Positions 41,554 to 50,231 of a DNA stretch of 64,000 bases are shown piece after piece. A model generated the notes under the pieces. That model was not told where the DNA came from. It saw only the letters and a list, made by a program, of their open reading frames with translations, and did no database searches. The number at the start of each line of letters is the position of its first letter. The first letter of the stretch is position 1. The position numbers were made by a program, and so were the translations under genes. Source of the stretch: Rhodanobacter sp. 7MK24 (GTDB taxonomy: Bacteria > Pseudomonadota > Gammaproteobacteria > Xanthomonadales > Rhodanobacteraceae); contig NZ_JACYXL010000006.1 in assembly GCF_014842995.1 (NCBI RefSeq), positions 1 through 64,000 of the forward strand. Reading direction: 5' to 3'.

Positions 41554-42179
41554 GCGTGTGTTTCCAGGGAATGCCAGGCCTGCGCGAAGGCGCTGGCGCG
41601 TTGTGCAGTGTCGTCGAGGGTGCGACCGGGGGCGTACAGCGCCGAGCCGATGCCGAAACCGGCAGCACCCGCGGCCACCCACGGCGCCATGTTGTCGGGT
41701 GCGATGCCGCCCACCGGCAGTACCGGCACCTCGCGCGGCAGTACCGCGCGCCAGGCCTTGAGCACGGCCGGCGAGGATTGCTCGGCGGGGAACAGCTTCA
41801 ATCCGTCGGCACCGGCGGCGAGTGCGGCGAAAGCTTCGGTAGGCGTCGCCACGCCGGGCACGCAGAGCAGGCCGGCGGCCTTGGCGGTGCGGATCACCGT
41901 GGTGTCGGCATGAGGCATCACGATCAGGCGGCCGCCCGCGTTCGCCACGGCTTCGACCTGTGCCGGGGTCATCACGGTGCCCGCGCCCACCAGTACATCG
42001 CTGCCCAGCGCATCGGCGAGCAAGGCGATGCTGTCGAACGGTTGCGGCGAGTTCAGTGGCACTTCGAGCACGCGGAAGCCGGCGTCGACGATGGCGCGGC
42101 CGGTGGCTACGGCTTCGCCGGGCGCGAGGCCGCGCAGTATCGCCACCAGCGGCAAAGGTTTGAGCCAGGGCGTCAGCAT
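41550..42179 (-). CDS. dgoA: 2-dehydro-3-deoxy-6-phosphogalactonate aldolase
   Basis: A 209-residue KDPG-type aldolase. [20 protein letters not shown] and [14 protein letters not shown] match E. coli Dgo[16 protein letters not shown] follows, and the Schiff-base lysine is in [18 protein letters not shown] contacts phosphate. It splits KDPGal into pyruvate and glyceraldehyde-3-phosphate. In E. coli annotations dgoA was once fused with dgoD; here the genes are separate but overlap at both ends (7 bases with dgoK, ATGA with dgoD). Confidence 0.93.
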   Translation of the reverse strand: MLTPWLKPLPLVAILRGLAPGEAVATGRAIVDAGFRVLEVPLNSPQPFDSIALLADALGSDVLVGAGTVMTPAQVEAVANAGGRLIVMPHADTTVIRTAKAAGLLCVPGVATPTEAFAALAAGADGLKLFPAEQSSPAVLKAWRAVLPREVPVLPVGGIAPDNMAPWVAAGAAGFGIGSALYAPGRTLDDTAQRASAFAQAWHSLETHA

Positions 42180-43105
42180 GCGCGGGATTCCTCGTGATGG
42201 ACGGGAACAAGGCCGGCCTGCATCGCCAATTGCCACAGGCCACGCGCGGCGGCATCGGCGATGGGCGGCGGCAGCGTGATGTCGAACTGCGCGGCGGCGC
42301 GGCGATAGCGCTCGCACAGCGCGGCTTCGCCAATCAATTGCAGCGGCGTGTCGCGGCAAGCGAGGCCGTCAGCCAGCGCGGCGCGGAATTCCTCGCCAAT
42401 CAGCAGGCCGGAGAGATAGTCGGGCACGGACGCGGGCGCCAAAGCGCCATCGAGCATCAGCGCGCGCGCGGAGAACAGACGGCTCAGCGCGCCGGCCGCG
42501 CCGCTGTCACGTGCCATGCCGACACCGCGCTCGAAGGCTTCGGCATCGTTCGCCGCCTCGGCTCCGGTGGCGCCGAGGATGGAATGCTGCCGCAGCATGG
42601 CGAACAACTCGCCGGTCATCTGGGTGCGGAAGCCGGTTACCGCGCCGTCGCGCACCGCCGCCCATTTGCTGTGCGTGCCGGGCAGGATGACGGTGGAGGT
42701 CGCGGCCAATTCGGGGTGCAGCTCCAGTGCACCGATCAATTGCGTTTCCTCGCCGCGCATCACGTCGGGCCCGTGCGGGTCGCGCAGGCCGGGAATCAGA
42801 TGGACGTCCATGCCGTCGGCTGCGCGCACGGCACCGATCGCCTTGGCGAGCTGCGATGCGCTCGCGGGCAGGTCGAGATAAGGCATCTCGCGCCAGCCGT
42901 TGCGGCTGCCGACCATGCCGCAGGCCAGGCGTGGCAACACGGGCCAGCCTGCGGTGATGTCGGCCAGCGCGGTGTCGTAGCCGCCTTCCGGCAGGTGGCG
43001 GATGCCCCAGGGGCGCATCCGCGTTTCGTCAAGCTGGCCCATTCCGTCGAAACGGAACGCACGCAGGCTGCTGGTACCCCAGTCGAGTGCGATCAGTCCG
43101 CTCAT
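42173..43105 (-). CDS. dgoK: 2-dehydro-3-deoxygalactonokinase
   Basis: A 310-residue kinase of the DgoK family. [13 protein letters not shown] is the N-terminal phosphate loop, and [30 protein letters not shown] and [15 protein letters not shown] all match E. coli DgoK. It phosphorylates 2-keto-3-deoxygalactonate for the DgoA aldolase. Its ATG overlaps the gntR stop (ATGA). Confidence 0.92.
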   Translation of the reverse strand: MSGLIALDWGTSSLRAFRFDGMGQLDETRMRPWGIRHLPEGGYDTALADITAGWPVLPRLACGMVGSRNGWREMPYLDLPASASQLAKAIGAVRAADGMDVHLIPGLRDPHGPDVMRGEETQLIGALELHPELAATSTVILPGTHSKWAAVRDGAVTGFRTQMTGELFAMLRQHSILGATGAEAANDAEAFERGVGMARDSGAAGALSRLFSARALMLDGALAPASVPDYLSGLLIGEEFRAALADGLACRDTPLQLIGEAALCERYRRAAAQFDITLPPPIADAAARGLWQLAMQAGLVPVHHEESRAC

Positions 43106-43809
43106 GCCTTCTTCGCGTGACGGCGGATGTTGCTGCGCGAGTCGGCCACCATCTTGTGCATTGCTTCGCGCGCCACTTCGGGTTGCCGGCGGCGGATGGC
43201 GTCCAGCACCTTCTTGTGGTGCGGCAGCGAATACTTGAAGTCGCTGGCTTTGCGCGCCGACAGGGCCAGGTAGCTGCCCAGCGCCGTCTCGATCACCGAG
43301 AACAGCGAGATCATCAGTTCGTTGTGCGTGGCATGCAGCACGGCCTCGTGGAAGGCCAGGTCCGCCACGGACCATTCCTCGCGGTCGGTCGAGGCGGCCA
43401 TGGCTTCGTAGGCGGCCTCGATGCGGCCGAGCTGGTCGGCGGTGCGGCGGCGTGCGGCGGCGGCGGCCGCCGCCGGTTCGATGATTTCGCGCATTTCCGC
43501 CAGCTTTTCGACGAAGTCGTCGGTGGGCATGGAGGCGCAGCGCCAGGCCAGCACGTCAGCGTCGAGCTGGCTCCAGTGGACGGTGTCGCGCACGCGGGTG
43601 CCGGTTTTCTGGCGCGATTCGATCAAGCCCTTGGCGGACAGGACCTTCATTGCCTCGCGCAGAGCGGTGCGGCTCACCTTCATGTGCTCGGCCAGCAGCT
43701 CCTCGCGTGGCAGGTTCACGCCGGGCGCGATCTCGCCACTGACGATCAGCCGGCCCAGCTCCTGCACCACCTGGCCATGCAGGTTGCGCACCACGACGGG
43801 TTTCACCAT
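43102..43809 (-). CDS. GntR-family (FadR/FCD subfamily) regulator, DgoR-like
   Basis: A 235-residue regulator. The N-terminal winged helix contains LIVSGEIAPGVNLPREELLA and VSRTALREAMKVLSAKGLIE. A C-terminal FCD ligand domain has metal-binding His residues (LAFHEAVLHATHN, LPHHKKVLDAI). As first gene of a galactonate operon it corresponds to E. coli DgoR, a repressor released by galactonate. Upstream at 43856 is TTGTACTACAT, matching the TTGTA(G/C)TACA pattern I recall for DgoR sites, so autoregulation is likely. Similar motifs before the GH42/kinase and TonB receptor genes suggest a wider regulon. Confidence 0.88.
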   Translation of the reverse strand: MVKPVVVRNLHGQVVQELGRLIVSGEIAPGVNLPREELLAEHMKVSRTALREAMKVLSAKGLIESRQKTGTRVRDTVHWSQLDADVLAWRCASMPTDDFVEKLAEMREIIEPAAAAAAARRRTADQLGRIEAAYEAMAASTDREEWSVADLAFHEAVLHATHNELMISLFSVIETALGSYLALSARKASDFKYSLPHHKKVLDAIRRRQPEVAREAMHKMVADSRSNIRRHAKKA

Positions 43810-43854
43810 GCCTGTTCTCCCTGCCGCGGCCGCGCTTTGCGGTCTCGGGCATTA

Positions 43855-43876
43855 TTTGTACTACATAATATTACAG
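43855..43876. promoter_or_regulatory. Operator-like motifs upstream of the gntR-dgo operon
   Basis: TTTGTACTACATAATATTAC (43855-43874) contains TTGTACTACAT on the plus strand and CTGTAATATTAT on the minus strand (43876-43865). They abut each other 46 bases before the gntR ATG. These are the best-formed members of the motif set also seen at 26769, 29335 and 29355. No gene is supported in 43810-44014. Confidence 0.65.
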
Positions 43877-44014
43877 CAAGTCGTGAAGCCGCGTTAACTT
43901 GTCGGCCCCAACCAGCATGCCGGTCCTTAAGGCGAAAATGCATAAGGCCGGACCGGCGGACACAAGACGGCCCGCACCGGCAAGCGGTGCGAAAGAGCGG
44001 AATGCCGTTGCAGC

Positions 44015-45415
44015 TTACCTGTCCGGCGCGCCGTGCGCCTGCGCTGCGTCGCCGTCGTCCAGCGTGTGCAGGAAGGCGATGACATCCCGGATGTCTTGCG
44101 CGGTAAGCGGGGCCGGGTCGCCCTCGTGGTGGTTGAACGGCGCGTCGGCGGTGTCGACGTTGGCCTGGTAGGCGGCCGGCAGGTCGTCGTAGAGCTGCGG
44201 TTGGCCATGCGCATCGCGCGGGTAGATCTTCCCCGGCGCGACGCTGCGCAGGTTGTAGAAGTCGAGCACCTGCACCAGCGAGTGGTAGACGCCGTTGTGG
44301 AAGAACACGGCGCGCCGGTCCACATTGCGCAGAGTAGGCGTGAGGAACATGCCGCAGTATTGCGTCTGCGCAGCGAGATCCTTGCGGAACGGCCCGCAGA
44401 TGCCGAGGTCGTGGAAATGCGGGTCGCGGTTGACTGCCAGCGCGGTGTTGCGTGGCACGCCCAGTGCCTCGTACTGGGTGTCGGTGAACAGCGGCGGCAG
44501 GCCGTCGCGCGTGGGCTGGCTGAGGTGGCAGGCGGCGCAATTGCCTTTCGCGGGGTCGTCGAACAGGCGCAGGCCGCGCATTTCGGCGGGCGTCAGGCGG
44601 GCCCGCCCTTGCAGCCATGCATCGTACTTGCTGGTGAAGGGATGAAAGGACGGGTCTTCGGTCTCGAAGCGACCGATGGCGAACATGGCTTCGTCGATGA
44701 GTTGTCGCGGATCGTTGGCGATGCCTTGCCCGAACAATTGGGTGAAGGCCCGGCGATAGCGGCTGTGCTGCAGCTTCGCGGCCACCCTGTCCATGTTGGG
44801 GTTGGCCATTTCCACCGGATTGAGGAGGGGCAGATAGGCCTGCCGTTGCAGCGAATCGGCGCGGCCATCCCAGAACAGGCCGCCCTGCGGCACCATCGCC
44901 GGGCTGGCGGGCGTGGCGTCGGCCTGTTTGGTGGCGCGGGAGTCGCTGCGCGCGGAAGCGGCCAGCGCGTTGAGGTTGGGTGCCACGTCGTCGCCCGAGG
45001 TATCCGGGCCGATGCTGAAAGGTCGTTGCCGATACAGGTAGGCCAGCGAAGGCGGCGGCCGGTAGCCGACCTTGCGCAGATCCACGCCGCCCGGTTGCAC
45101 GGCGAGGGCATTGGGCGGGTTGTAGCTGTACGCGGGGCTGTGGCACGACGCGCAGGACTGCCTGCCCGAGCCCGACAGCATGGGATCGAAGAACAGTGCC
45201 TTGCCGAGTTGCGCGACGGCGCTCAGCGGCTGGGCTTTTGGCAGGCGCAGGTGGACGGGGTGCGGATTGCTGCCGTCGCCGCCCTGTGGTCTGGTTGTCT
45301 GGTTGAGGAAGGCATAGCTGGTCAGGCAGCCGAAGGTGGCCGCCATGCCCAGCATCAGCCTAGTCAGACGATGCGATTTGCGCGTGGTGCCGGGAGTGGT
45401 TGGGTCGACCTGCAT
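44015..45415 (-). CDS. Dihaem cytochrome c peroxidase (MauG/CcpA superfamily)
   Basis: A 466-residue protein from the ATG at 45415. A hydrophobic N-terminal anchor or signal (LTRLMLGMAATFGCLTSYAF) is followed by two haem c motifs, CASCH and CAACH. Further family features are ALFFDPMLSGSGRQ before the first haem, GLFWDGRADSLQRQA and FLTPTLRNVDRRAVFFHNGV. Periplasmic. Canonical members reduce hydrogen peroxide; MauG-like ones oxidise other substrates, and I cannot decide which. It follows the phosphoesterase gene by 83 bases, across a strong hairpin. Confidence 0.85.
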   Translation of the reverse strand: MQVDPTTPGTTRKSHRLTRLMLGMAATFGCLTSYAFLNQTTRPQGGDGSNPHPVHLRLPKAQPLSAVAQLGKALFFDPMLSGSGRQSCASCHSPAYSYNPPNALAVQPGGVDLRKVGYRPPPSLAYLYRQRPFSIGPDTSGDDVAPNLNALAASARSDSRATKQADATPASPAMVPQGGLFWDGRADSLQRQAYLPLLNPVEMANPNMDRVAAKLQHSRYRRAFTQLFGQGIANDPRQLIDEAMFAIGRFETEDPSFHPFTSKYDAWLQGRARLTPAEMRGLRLFDDPAKGNCAACHLSQPTRDGLPPLFTDTQYEALGVPRNTALAVNRDPHFHDLGICGPFRKDLAAQTQYCGMFLTPTLRNVDRRAVFFHNGVYHSLVQVLDFYNLRSVAPGKIYPRDAHGQPQLYDDLPAAYQANVDTADAPFNHHEGDPAPLTAQDIRDVIAFLHTLDDGDAAQAHGAPDR

Positions 45416-45455
45416 CGTGGTGCGCGTTCTCTGATTTCCCGAAGAAGCTGAAGTT

Positions 45456-45485
45456 GGCCCCTCTCCCGCTTGCAGGAGAGGGGCC
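45456..45485. repeat. Perfect hairpin between phosphoesterase and peroxidase genes
   Basis: GGCCCCTCTCC-cgcttgca-GGAGAGGGGCC has an 11-bp perfect stem. This sequence type is a repeated intergenic palindrome; a related copy is at 20810-20830. With no T-run it may slow or stabilise the transcript rather than end it. Confidence 0.75.
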
Positions 45486-45498
45486 GGGATGGCTCCCG

Positions 45499-47241
45499 TC
45501 AGGAATGCCAGCGCCAGCGCTTGTCCACCGGCAAGCCGGTCTCGGGATCCAGGATCAGGCGCGGCGTCAGGTCGAACGCACGGCGGCGGAAATCGAACAT
45601 GCCCATGATGCTGCCGGTGGTGGCATCGTTCGAGCCCTGGCCGATGCGCTGGCCGTGCAGCCAGTTGTCCTCGATGAAGCGCACCACCGAGGCCTGCGTG
45701 ACCTGCGTGTCGTCCACGTAGTTGCTGCGCGCCCACGGCGAGATCACCAGGAACGGCACGCGCGTGCCGGGGCCGCAACGGCCGTTGACCGTGCCGCCGT
45801 TCACGCCCACGCCCTGCTTGGCGCCTTCGGCATTGCACACGCCCGCTGCGTTGAGCTGGTCGGCACCGATGACCGAGCCTTCCCTGGTGGCGGCGTCGAA
45901 GGACGACGTCGTGGGCGCGGCGTAGCGGTGGTCGTACCAGCCGTCGGAGTCGTCGTAGGTGATGATGACGGCGGTGCTGTCCCAGTCGGGCTGGTGCTGC
46001 AGGAAGTTGAGCACCTTCACCACGAAGGCCTGCTCGTCCAGCGGATCCGAATTGCCCGGATGCGCGTCGCCCACGGCGGGCGGCTTGATGTAGCTCACCG
46101 ACGGGAAGTTGCCGGCCGACACAGCCCTGAAGAAGTCGTTGGCGTCGTACTCGTGGTGCACCGGCGTGGCGGTACCGTCCTTGTCGTCGGTGCGTCCGAT
46201 TTCCTCCAGCGAGGTCGGGCGCGTGTGCGCCGGATTGGACGTGCTGGCGTAGTACTGGAACCAGTTGTGGTGCGGCACATAGTCGGAGACGGTGGCATCC
46301 AGCACGCTGGAATAGGTGCTGCGCGTGCAGCCGGTGCTGCCGTTCTCGTTGGTGGCGGCCAGGTCGAAGCCGCCCATGAAGCCGCCCCAGGTGATGTGCC
46401 CGGCGTTGAGCAGGTCGCCGATGTTCTTCGACGTCATCTGCACGGTGTTGCTGGTGGACGAGCAGGTGTCGTAAGCCGGGTCGGTGTCGCCGATCAGGCT
46501 GAGGCCACCCTGCGTGTCGGGCACGGTGGCGGCCGAGCCCAGCACCACTTTGGCGCCGTTGTTGGTGCCCGATACCACGGCGATCGCGCCCGGCGTCGAG
46601 GGGCCGTAGGTGTCGGTGTAGGCGTTGTCGTCCATCGCGAAGTTCTGCGCATAGTTCCACATCGCGGTGACCGTGTTGCCGTCGAAGTAACCCATCACCA
46701 GGCCGTGCGTGCCGAACGCGCCGGTGGTGGTCACCGTGTTGTTGCCGGTGTAGGCGGGGAAGCGGTCGGCGGCGCCGTTGTCGTAGGCAAGCTGTTCCGG
46801 CGTGTAGCTGTGGTTCTGGCCTTCGGTATTGGCCTGCGTGCGATCGAGGCGGAACGGGTTCACCGCGTTGACGCCGTTGGCCAGATTGGACTTGTTCGGG
46901 TTGTCGTTGAGCAGCGCCGGCGTGAGGCCCTGCACCTGCGGAGTGAAGGGCCGAGCCTTGAAGGCAGGTTCGCCGGACGGGTTCGCGGCCACCGGGTAGG
47001 TGCCGAAGTAATGGTCGAACGAGCGGTTCTCGTCGAAGATCACCACCAGGTGCTTGATCGGCGTGGCGGTGGGGATTTCGTCCTGCGGCGAGCGTTGCTG
47101 GCCCGGCCAGGAGGAATGCGGAAAGTCGCCCGCATCCCGGTTCGTGGCGGGATCGACCTGTGCATGAGCGGCGAGCGCGAATCCCATGATGGCGATCGAC
47201 GCAGGCAGCAGGGCCTTGCGGAACAAGCGAAGACTGGACAT
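45499..47241 (-). CDS. Secreted acid phosphatase/phospholipase C-like phosphoesterase (PF04185)
   Basis: A 580-residue protein with signal peptide (ALAAHAQ). The phosphoesterase core has IKHLVVIFDENRSFDHYFGT with the metal-binding Glu-Asn, NHSYTPEQLAYDNGAADRFP, MGYFDGNTVTAMWNYAQ, YGPSTPGAIAVVSG and VIITYDDSDGWYDH. This arrangement is that of AcpA-like acid phosphatases and phospholipases C. It should hydrolyse phosphate mono- or diesters outside the cytoplasm. The following dihaem peroxidase gene is on the same strand; their functional link is unclear. The start at 47241 gives the signal peptide. Confidence 0.85.
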   Translation of the reverse strand: MSSLRLFRKALLPASIAIMGFALAAHAQVDPATNRDAGDFPHSSWPGQQRSPQDEIPTATPIKHLVVIFDENRSFDHYFGTYPVAANPSGEPAFKARPFTPQVQGLTPALLNDNPNKSNLANGVNAVNPFRLDRTQANTEGQNHSYTPEQLAYDNGAADRFPAYTGNNTVTTTGAFGTHGLVMGYFDGNTVTAMWNYAQNFAMDDNAYTDTYGPSTPGAIAVVSGTNNGAKVVLGSAATVPDTQGGLSLIGDTDPAYDTCSSTSNTVQMTSKNIGDLLNAGHITWGGFMGGFDLAATNENGSTGCTRSTYSSVLDATVSDYVPHHNWFQYYASTSNPAHTRPTSLEEIGRTDDKDGTATPVHHEYDANDFFRAVSAGNFPSVSYIKPPAVGDAHPGNSDPLDEQAFVVKVLNFLQHQPDWDSTAVIITYDDSDGWYDHRYAAPTTSSFDAATREGSVIGADQLNAAGVCNAEGAKQGVGVNGGTVNGRCGPGTRVPFLVISPWARSNYVDDTQVTQASVVRFIEDNWLHGQRIGQGSNDATTGSIMGMFDFRRRAFDLTPRLILDPETGLPVDKRWRWHS

Positions 47242-47489
47242 CTGGCAACTCCCGGAGTGGATGCGGCGGCACGAGGCGGATAGGGCGCCTCCCCCGTGTG
47301 GATTTCCCCCTGCAGCAAGCCCTGCGGCACGCTGCGCGCGTCACCGGGCATGTGCGGGATTGCACCACTCTTGTATGAAGATTCCGGGACAGCAAAAGCC
47401 TGCGACACCGGCTGAACCATCGGTTACGCTTGCGCTGGCGCCGTGCCAGAGGGGCCGCGGCGGTTCACGGGATAACAGGGGAGAAAGCC

Positions 47490-47906
47490 ATGTTGGGGAT
47501 GTCGATGTTCGGCGCGTTTGCGGGCGTGGGATTGCTGATGGGCTTGGTGGGACTTGTGGTCGTGGTAGTGGTTTCCGCGTTGCTGCTGAGCCTGGCGTAT
47601 CGGCTGGTGGTCGGACACATGCCGTCCTTCGCGCGGGCGCTGGGCACGGTGCTGGCATCCTGGCTGGCTTCGGTGGTCGTATCGCTGATCCTGCATGGCG
47701 GCGCGGGCCACCTGCTGTCGTTCGTGGCGCAGTTCCTGGTGGGTGCGCTGGTCATCAACCTGCTGTTGCCGGGACAGGACGGCAGTCAGGTCGGCTATGG
47801 CAAGGCCTGCGTGGTGCAACTGGTCTACATGGTGATCTTCTTCGTGCTGGCCTTCGTGCTGGCGCTGCTGTTCGGAGGCATGATGCTGGCCATGCTGCAT
47901 CACTGA
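47490..47906 (+). CDS. Small integral membrane protein, unknown function
   Basis: A 138-residue, almost wholly hydrophobic protein with four predicted helices (about 7-35, 48-68, 72-90 and 105-135). I recognise no family motif. The ATG at 47490 is chosen because upstream codons are polar and untypical. It is followed at once by a strong terminator, so it is transcribed alone, divergently from the phosphoesterase gene. Confidence 0.6.
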   Translation: MLGMSMFGAFAGVGLLMGLVGLVVVVVVSALLLSLAYRLVVGHMPSFARALGTVLASWLASVVVSLILHGGAGHLLSFVAQFLVGALVINLLLPGQDGSQVGYGKACVVQLVYMVIFFVLAFVLALLFGGMMLAMLHH

Positions 47907-47930
47907 TGCTTTGATGTTCTGCACGGCAAT

Positions 47931-47966
47931 AAGGAGGGCAGGCGTGAGCCTGCCCTCCTTTTGTTT
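47931..47966 (+). terminator. Strong Rho-independent terminator
   Basis: AAGGAGGGCAGGC-gtga-GCCTGCCCTCCTT is a perfect 13-bp stem with a tetraloop, followed by TTGTTT. It ends the small membrane protein gene. Confidence 0.92.
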
Positions 47967-48079
47967 GACGCGCACGGCTGAAGCGCGTTCCGACACGCTG
48001 GGTCGCAAGAACACGCGGCTTCGGTTTGTACGGGCCGCGGCGTAGAATTCCCGCCTTTGAGTCCTGACGGATCCTTCCA

Positions 48080-49996
48080 ATGACCTCCCCGGCTGACCAG
48101 TCCCTCGGCCACACAGACGTGCGCACCCAGGGCAGCACCGACGCGTTGCCGTTGTCGCCCGCGCTGGGCGTGACGCTGGATGCGGCGAAGATGCCGCGCC
48201 GCTCCACTCTGGTGGATCGCCGCGTGTTGCGCATTACTGCGGTGTCGGTGGTGCTGGGTATCGGCGCCGCGCTGATCGCGAAGACCCTCACGATGCTGAT
48301 CGGCCTGATCACCAACCTGGTGTTCTATGGCCGCGTCTCCACGGCATTCTCCTCGCCTGCTGACGCGGTGCCGCACCTGGGTTGGTGGGTGGTGCTGATC
48401 CCCGCGCTGGGTGGCGTGGTCGTGGGCTTCATGGCGCGCTGGGGTTCGCGGGCGATCCGCGGCCACGGCATTCCCGAGGCGATGGAGCAGGTGCTGCTCA
48501 ACGAATCGAAGATCCCGCCGCGCATCACCTTCCTCAAGCCGATTTCCTCGGCCATCGCCATCGGTACCGGCGGCCCGTTCGGCGCGGAAGGCCCGATCAT
48601 CGCCACCGGTGGCGCGCTGGGCTCCTTCGTCGGCCAGGTGATGAAGGTCACCGGCAGCGAACGCAAGGTGCTGCTGGCGGCAGGTGCGGCGGCGGGCATG
48701 TCGGCGATCTTCTCTTCGCCCATCGCGGCCGTGGTGCTGGCGGTGGAGTTGCTGTTGTTCGAACTGCGCCCGCGCTCGCTGATCCCGGTGTCGCTGGCCT
48801 GCGTGACCGCCACCGGCATGCGCTATGTGCTGATGGGCACCGCGCCGGTGTTCGCGATGCCGGTGCTGGCCTCGCCCGGCGGCTGGGCACTGGCGACCTA
48901 CGTGCTGGTCGGCGCGGTGGTCGGCCTGATCAGCGTGTGGACCACGCGCATCGTCTACGGCATCGAAGACTGGTTCGAGAAGCTGCCGATCCATTGGATG
49001 TGGTGGCCTGCGCTGGGCGGCCTGGCGGTGGGTGTGATCGGCTACTTCGCGCCGCTGACCCTGGGCGTGGGCTATACCAACATCGAGGACATCGTGAACG
49101 GCAGGCTGACGCTGGCGGCGCTGGCCTTCCTGTGCGTGATGAAGTTCCTGTCCTGGTCGATTTCGCTGGGCAGCGGTACGTCCGGTGGAACGCTGGCGCC
49201 GCTGTTCACCATCGGTGGCGCGCTGGGCGCGATGATGGGCATCGGCGTGGCCGCGCTGGCACCGCACTTCGGCGTCGACCCGCGCATCGCCGCGCTGGTG
49301 GGCATGGCAGCGATCTTCGCCGGTGCCTCGCGTGCGCTGCTTACCGCGGTGGTGTTCGCGTTCGAGACCACCGCGCAGCCCGCGGGTCTGCTGCCGCTGC
49401 TGGGCGGTTGTGCCGCGGCCTACCTGATCTCCGCGCTGATGATGCGCAACACCATCATGACCGAGAAGATCGCGCGCCGCGGCGTGCGTGTACCTGCCGA
49501 ATACGCGGCCGACTACCTCGACCAGGTGGCGGTGGGCGATGCCTGCGCGCGTGACGTGGTGACGCTGAAGACGACTCAGGCGCTGGCCGAAGTGCGCCAC
49601 TGGTTCATCGAGGGCACGCCGGAAACCCAGCACCAGGGTTATCCGGTGGTGGACGAGCAAGGCCTTGTGAAGGGCGTGCTCACGCGTCGCAGCCTGCTCG
49701 ATCCGCAATGGCATTACACCTTGACCCTGGGCGAGCTGGTCACGCGTCCTCCGGTAGCGGTGACCGAGGATCACTCGCTGCGCGAAGCCGCCGACCATAT
49801 GGTGGCCGAGGACGTGGGCCGATTGCTCGTGGTCAGCAAGGACGATCCGCACAAGCTGGTCGGCTTCCTCACTCGCGGCGACATCCTTGCCGCGCACGGG
49901 CGCCGCCTGCGCGAGGCGCGCCACTCCTCGCGCTACCTGCGCTTCCGCGACGGCCTCAGGCCGCGGCCGGAAGAAGCGGTGGCCTCCCGCCACTGA
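48080..49996 (+). CDS. CLC-family chloride channel/antiporter with C-terminal CBS domains
   Basis: A 638-residue protein. The CLC membrane part (about 45-450) carries the selectivity motifs in order: GHGIPEAME, GAEGPIIATGG (the gating glutamate of GxEGP is present) and GTSGGTLAPLFTIGGALGA. Two CBS domains follow (about 475-600; VVDEQGLVKGVLTRRSLLD and LVVSKDDPHKLVGFLTRGD), which bind nucleotides and regulate gating. The gating glutamate suggests chloride/proton exchange. Mono-cistronic, ending in a terminator at 50017. Confidence 0.9.
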   Translation: MTSPADQSLGHTDVRTQGSTDALPLSPALGVTLDAAKMPRRSTLVDRRVLRITAVSVVLGIGAALIAKTLTMLIGLITNLVFYGRVSTAFSSPADAVPHLGWWVVLIPALGGVVVGFMARWGSRAIRGHGIPEAMEQVLLNESKIPPRITFLKPISSAIAIGTGGPFGAEGPIIATGGALGSFVGQVMKVTGSERKVLLAAGAAAGMSAIFSSPIAAVVLAVELLLFELRPRSLIPVSLACVTATGMRYVLMGTAPVFAMPVLASPGGWALATYVLVGAVVGLISVWTTRIVYGIEDWFEKLPIHWMWWPALGGLAVGVIGYFAPLTLGVGYTNIEDIVNGRLTLAALAFLCVMKFLSWSISLGSGTSGGTLAPLFTIGGALGAMMGIGVAALAPHFGVDPRIAALVGMAAIFAGASRALLTAVVFAFETTAQPAGLLPLLGGCAAAYLISALMMRNTIMTEKIARRGVRVPAEYAADYLDQVAVGDACARDVVTLKTTQALAEVRHWFIEGTPETQHQGYPVVDEQGLVKGVLTRRSLLDPQWHYTLTLGELVTRPPVAVTEDHSLREAADHMVAEDVGRLLVVSKDDPHKLVGFLTRGDILAAHGRRLREARHSSRYLRFRDGLRPRPEEAVASRH

Positions 49997-50016
49997 GCAC
50001 GAAGCACGACGTTCAA

Positions 50017-50037
50017 CGGCCCGCGAGGGCCGTTTTT
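50017..50037 (+). terminator. Rho-independent terminator after the CLC gene
   Basis: CGGCCC-gcga-GGGCCG followed by TTTTT, 20 bases after the stop codon of the chloride channel gene. The remaining 190 bases to the next gene hold no recognised site. Confidence 0.88.
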
Positions 50038-50231
50038 CGTGATGCGCGTCCGCTACGGCGTGAGCGCCGGTTTGCGCATGCGGACAAAGATCGTGGATGC
50101 TCAGGGGGCAACGTCGCGTGGATCGCGGCCCGGAATAGGGGCGGGTCACTTTCTTCACGGCGCTGTGAACGTCGCGAGGCGTTAACTAGGGATGACCACA
50201 CGACAAGAATCACTTTGGGGAGGCAAAGCGG

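Noticed and set aside
45416-47395. Extension of the peroxidase frame upstream to 1126 codons
   Set aside because: The extra part is Arg/His-rich and out of frame with the phosphoesterase that clearly occupies this DNA. The true peroxidase start is the ATG at 45415 before its membrane segment.
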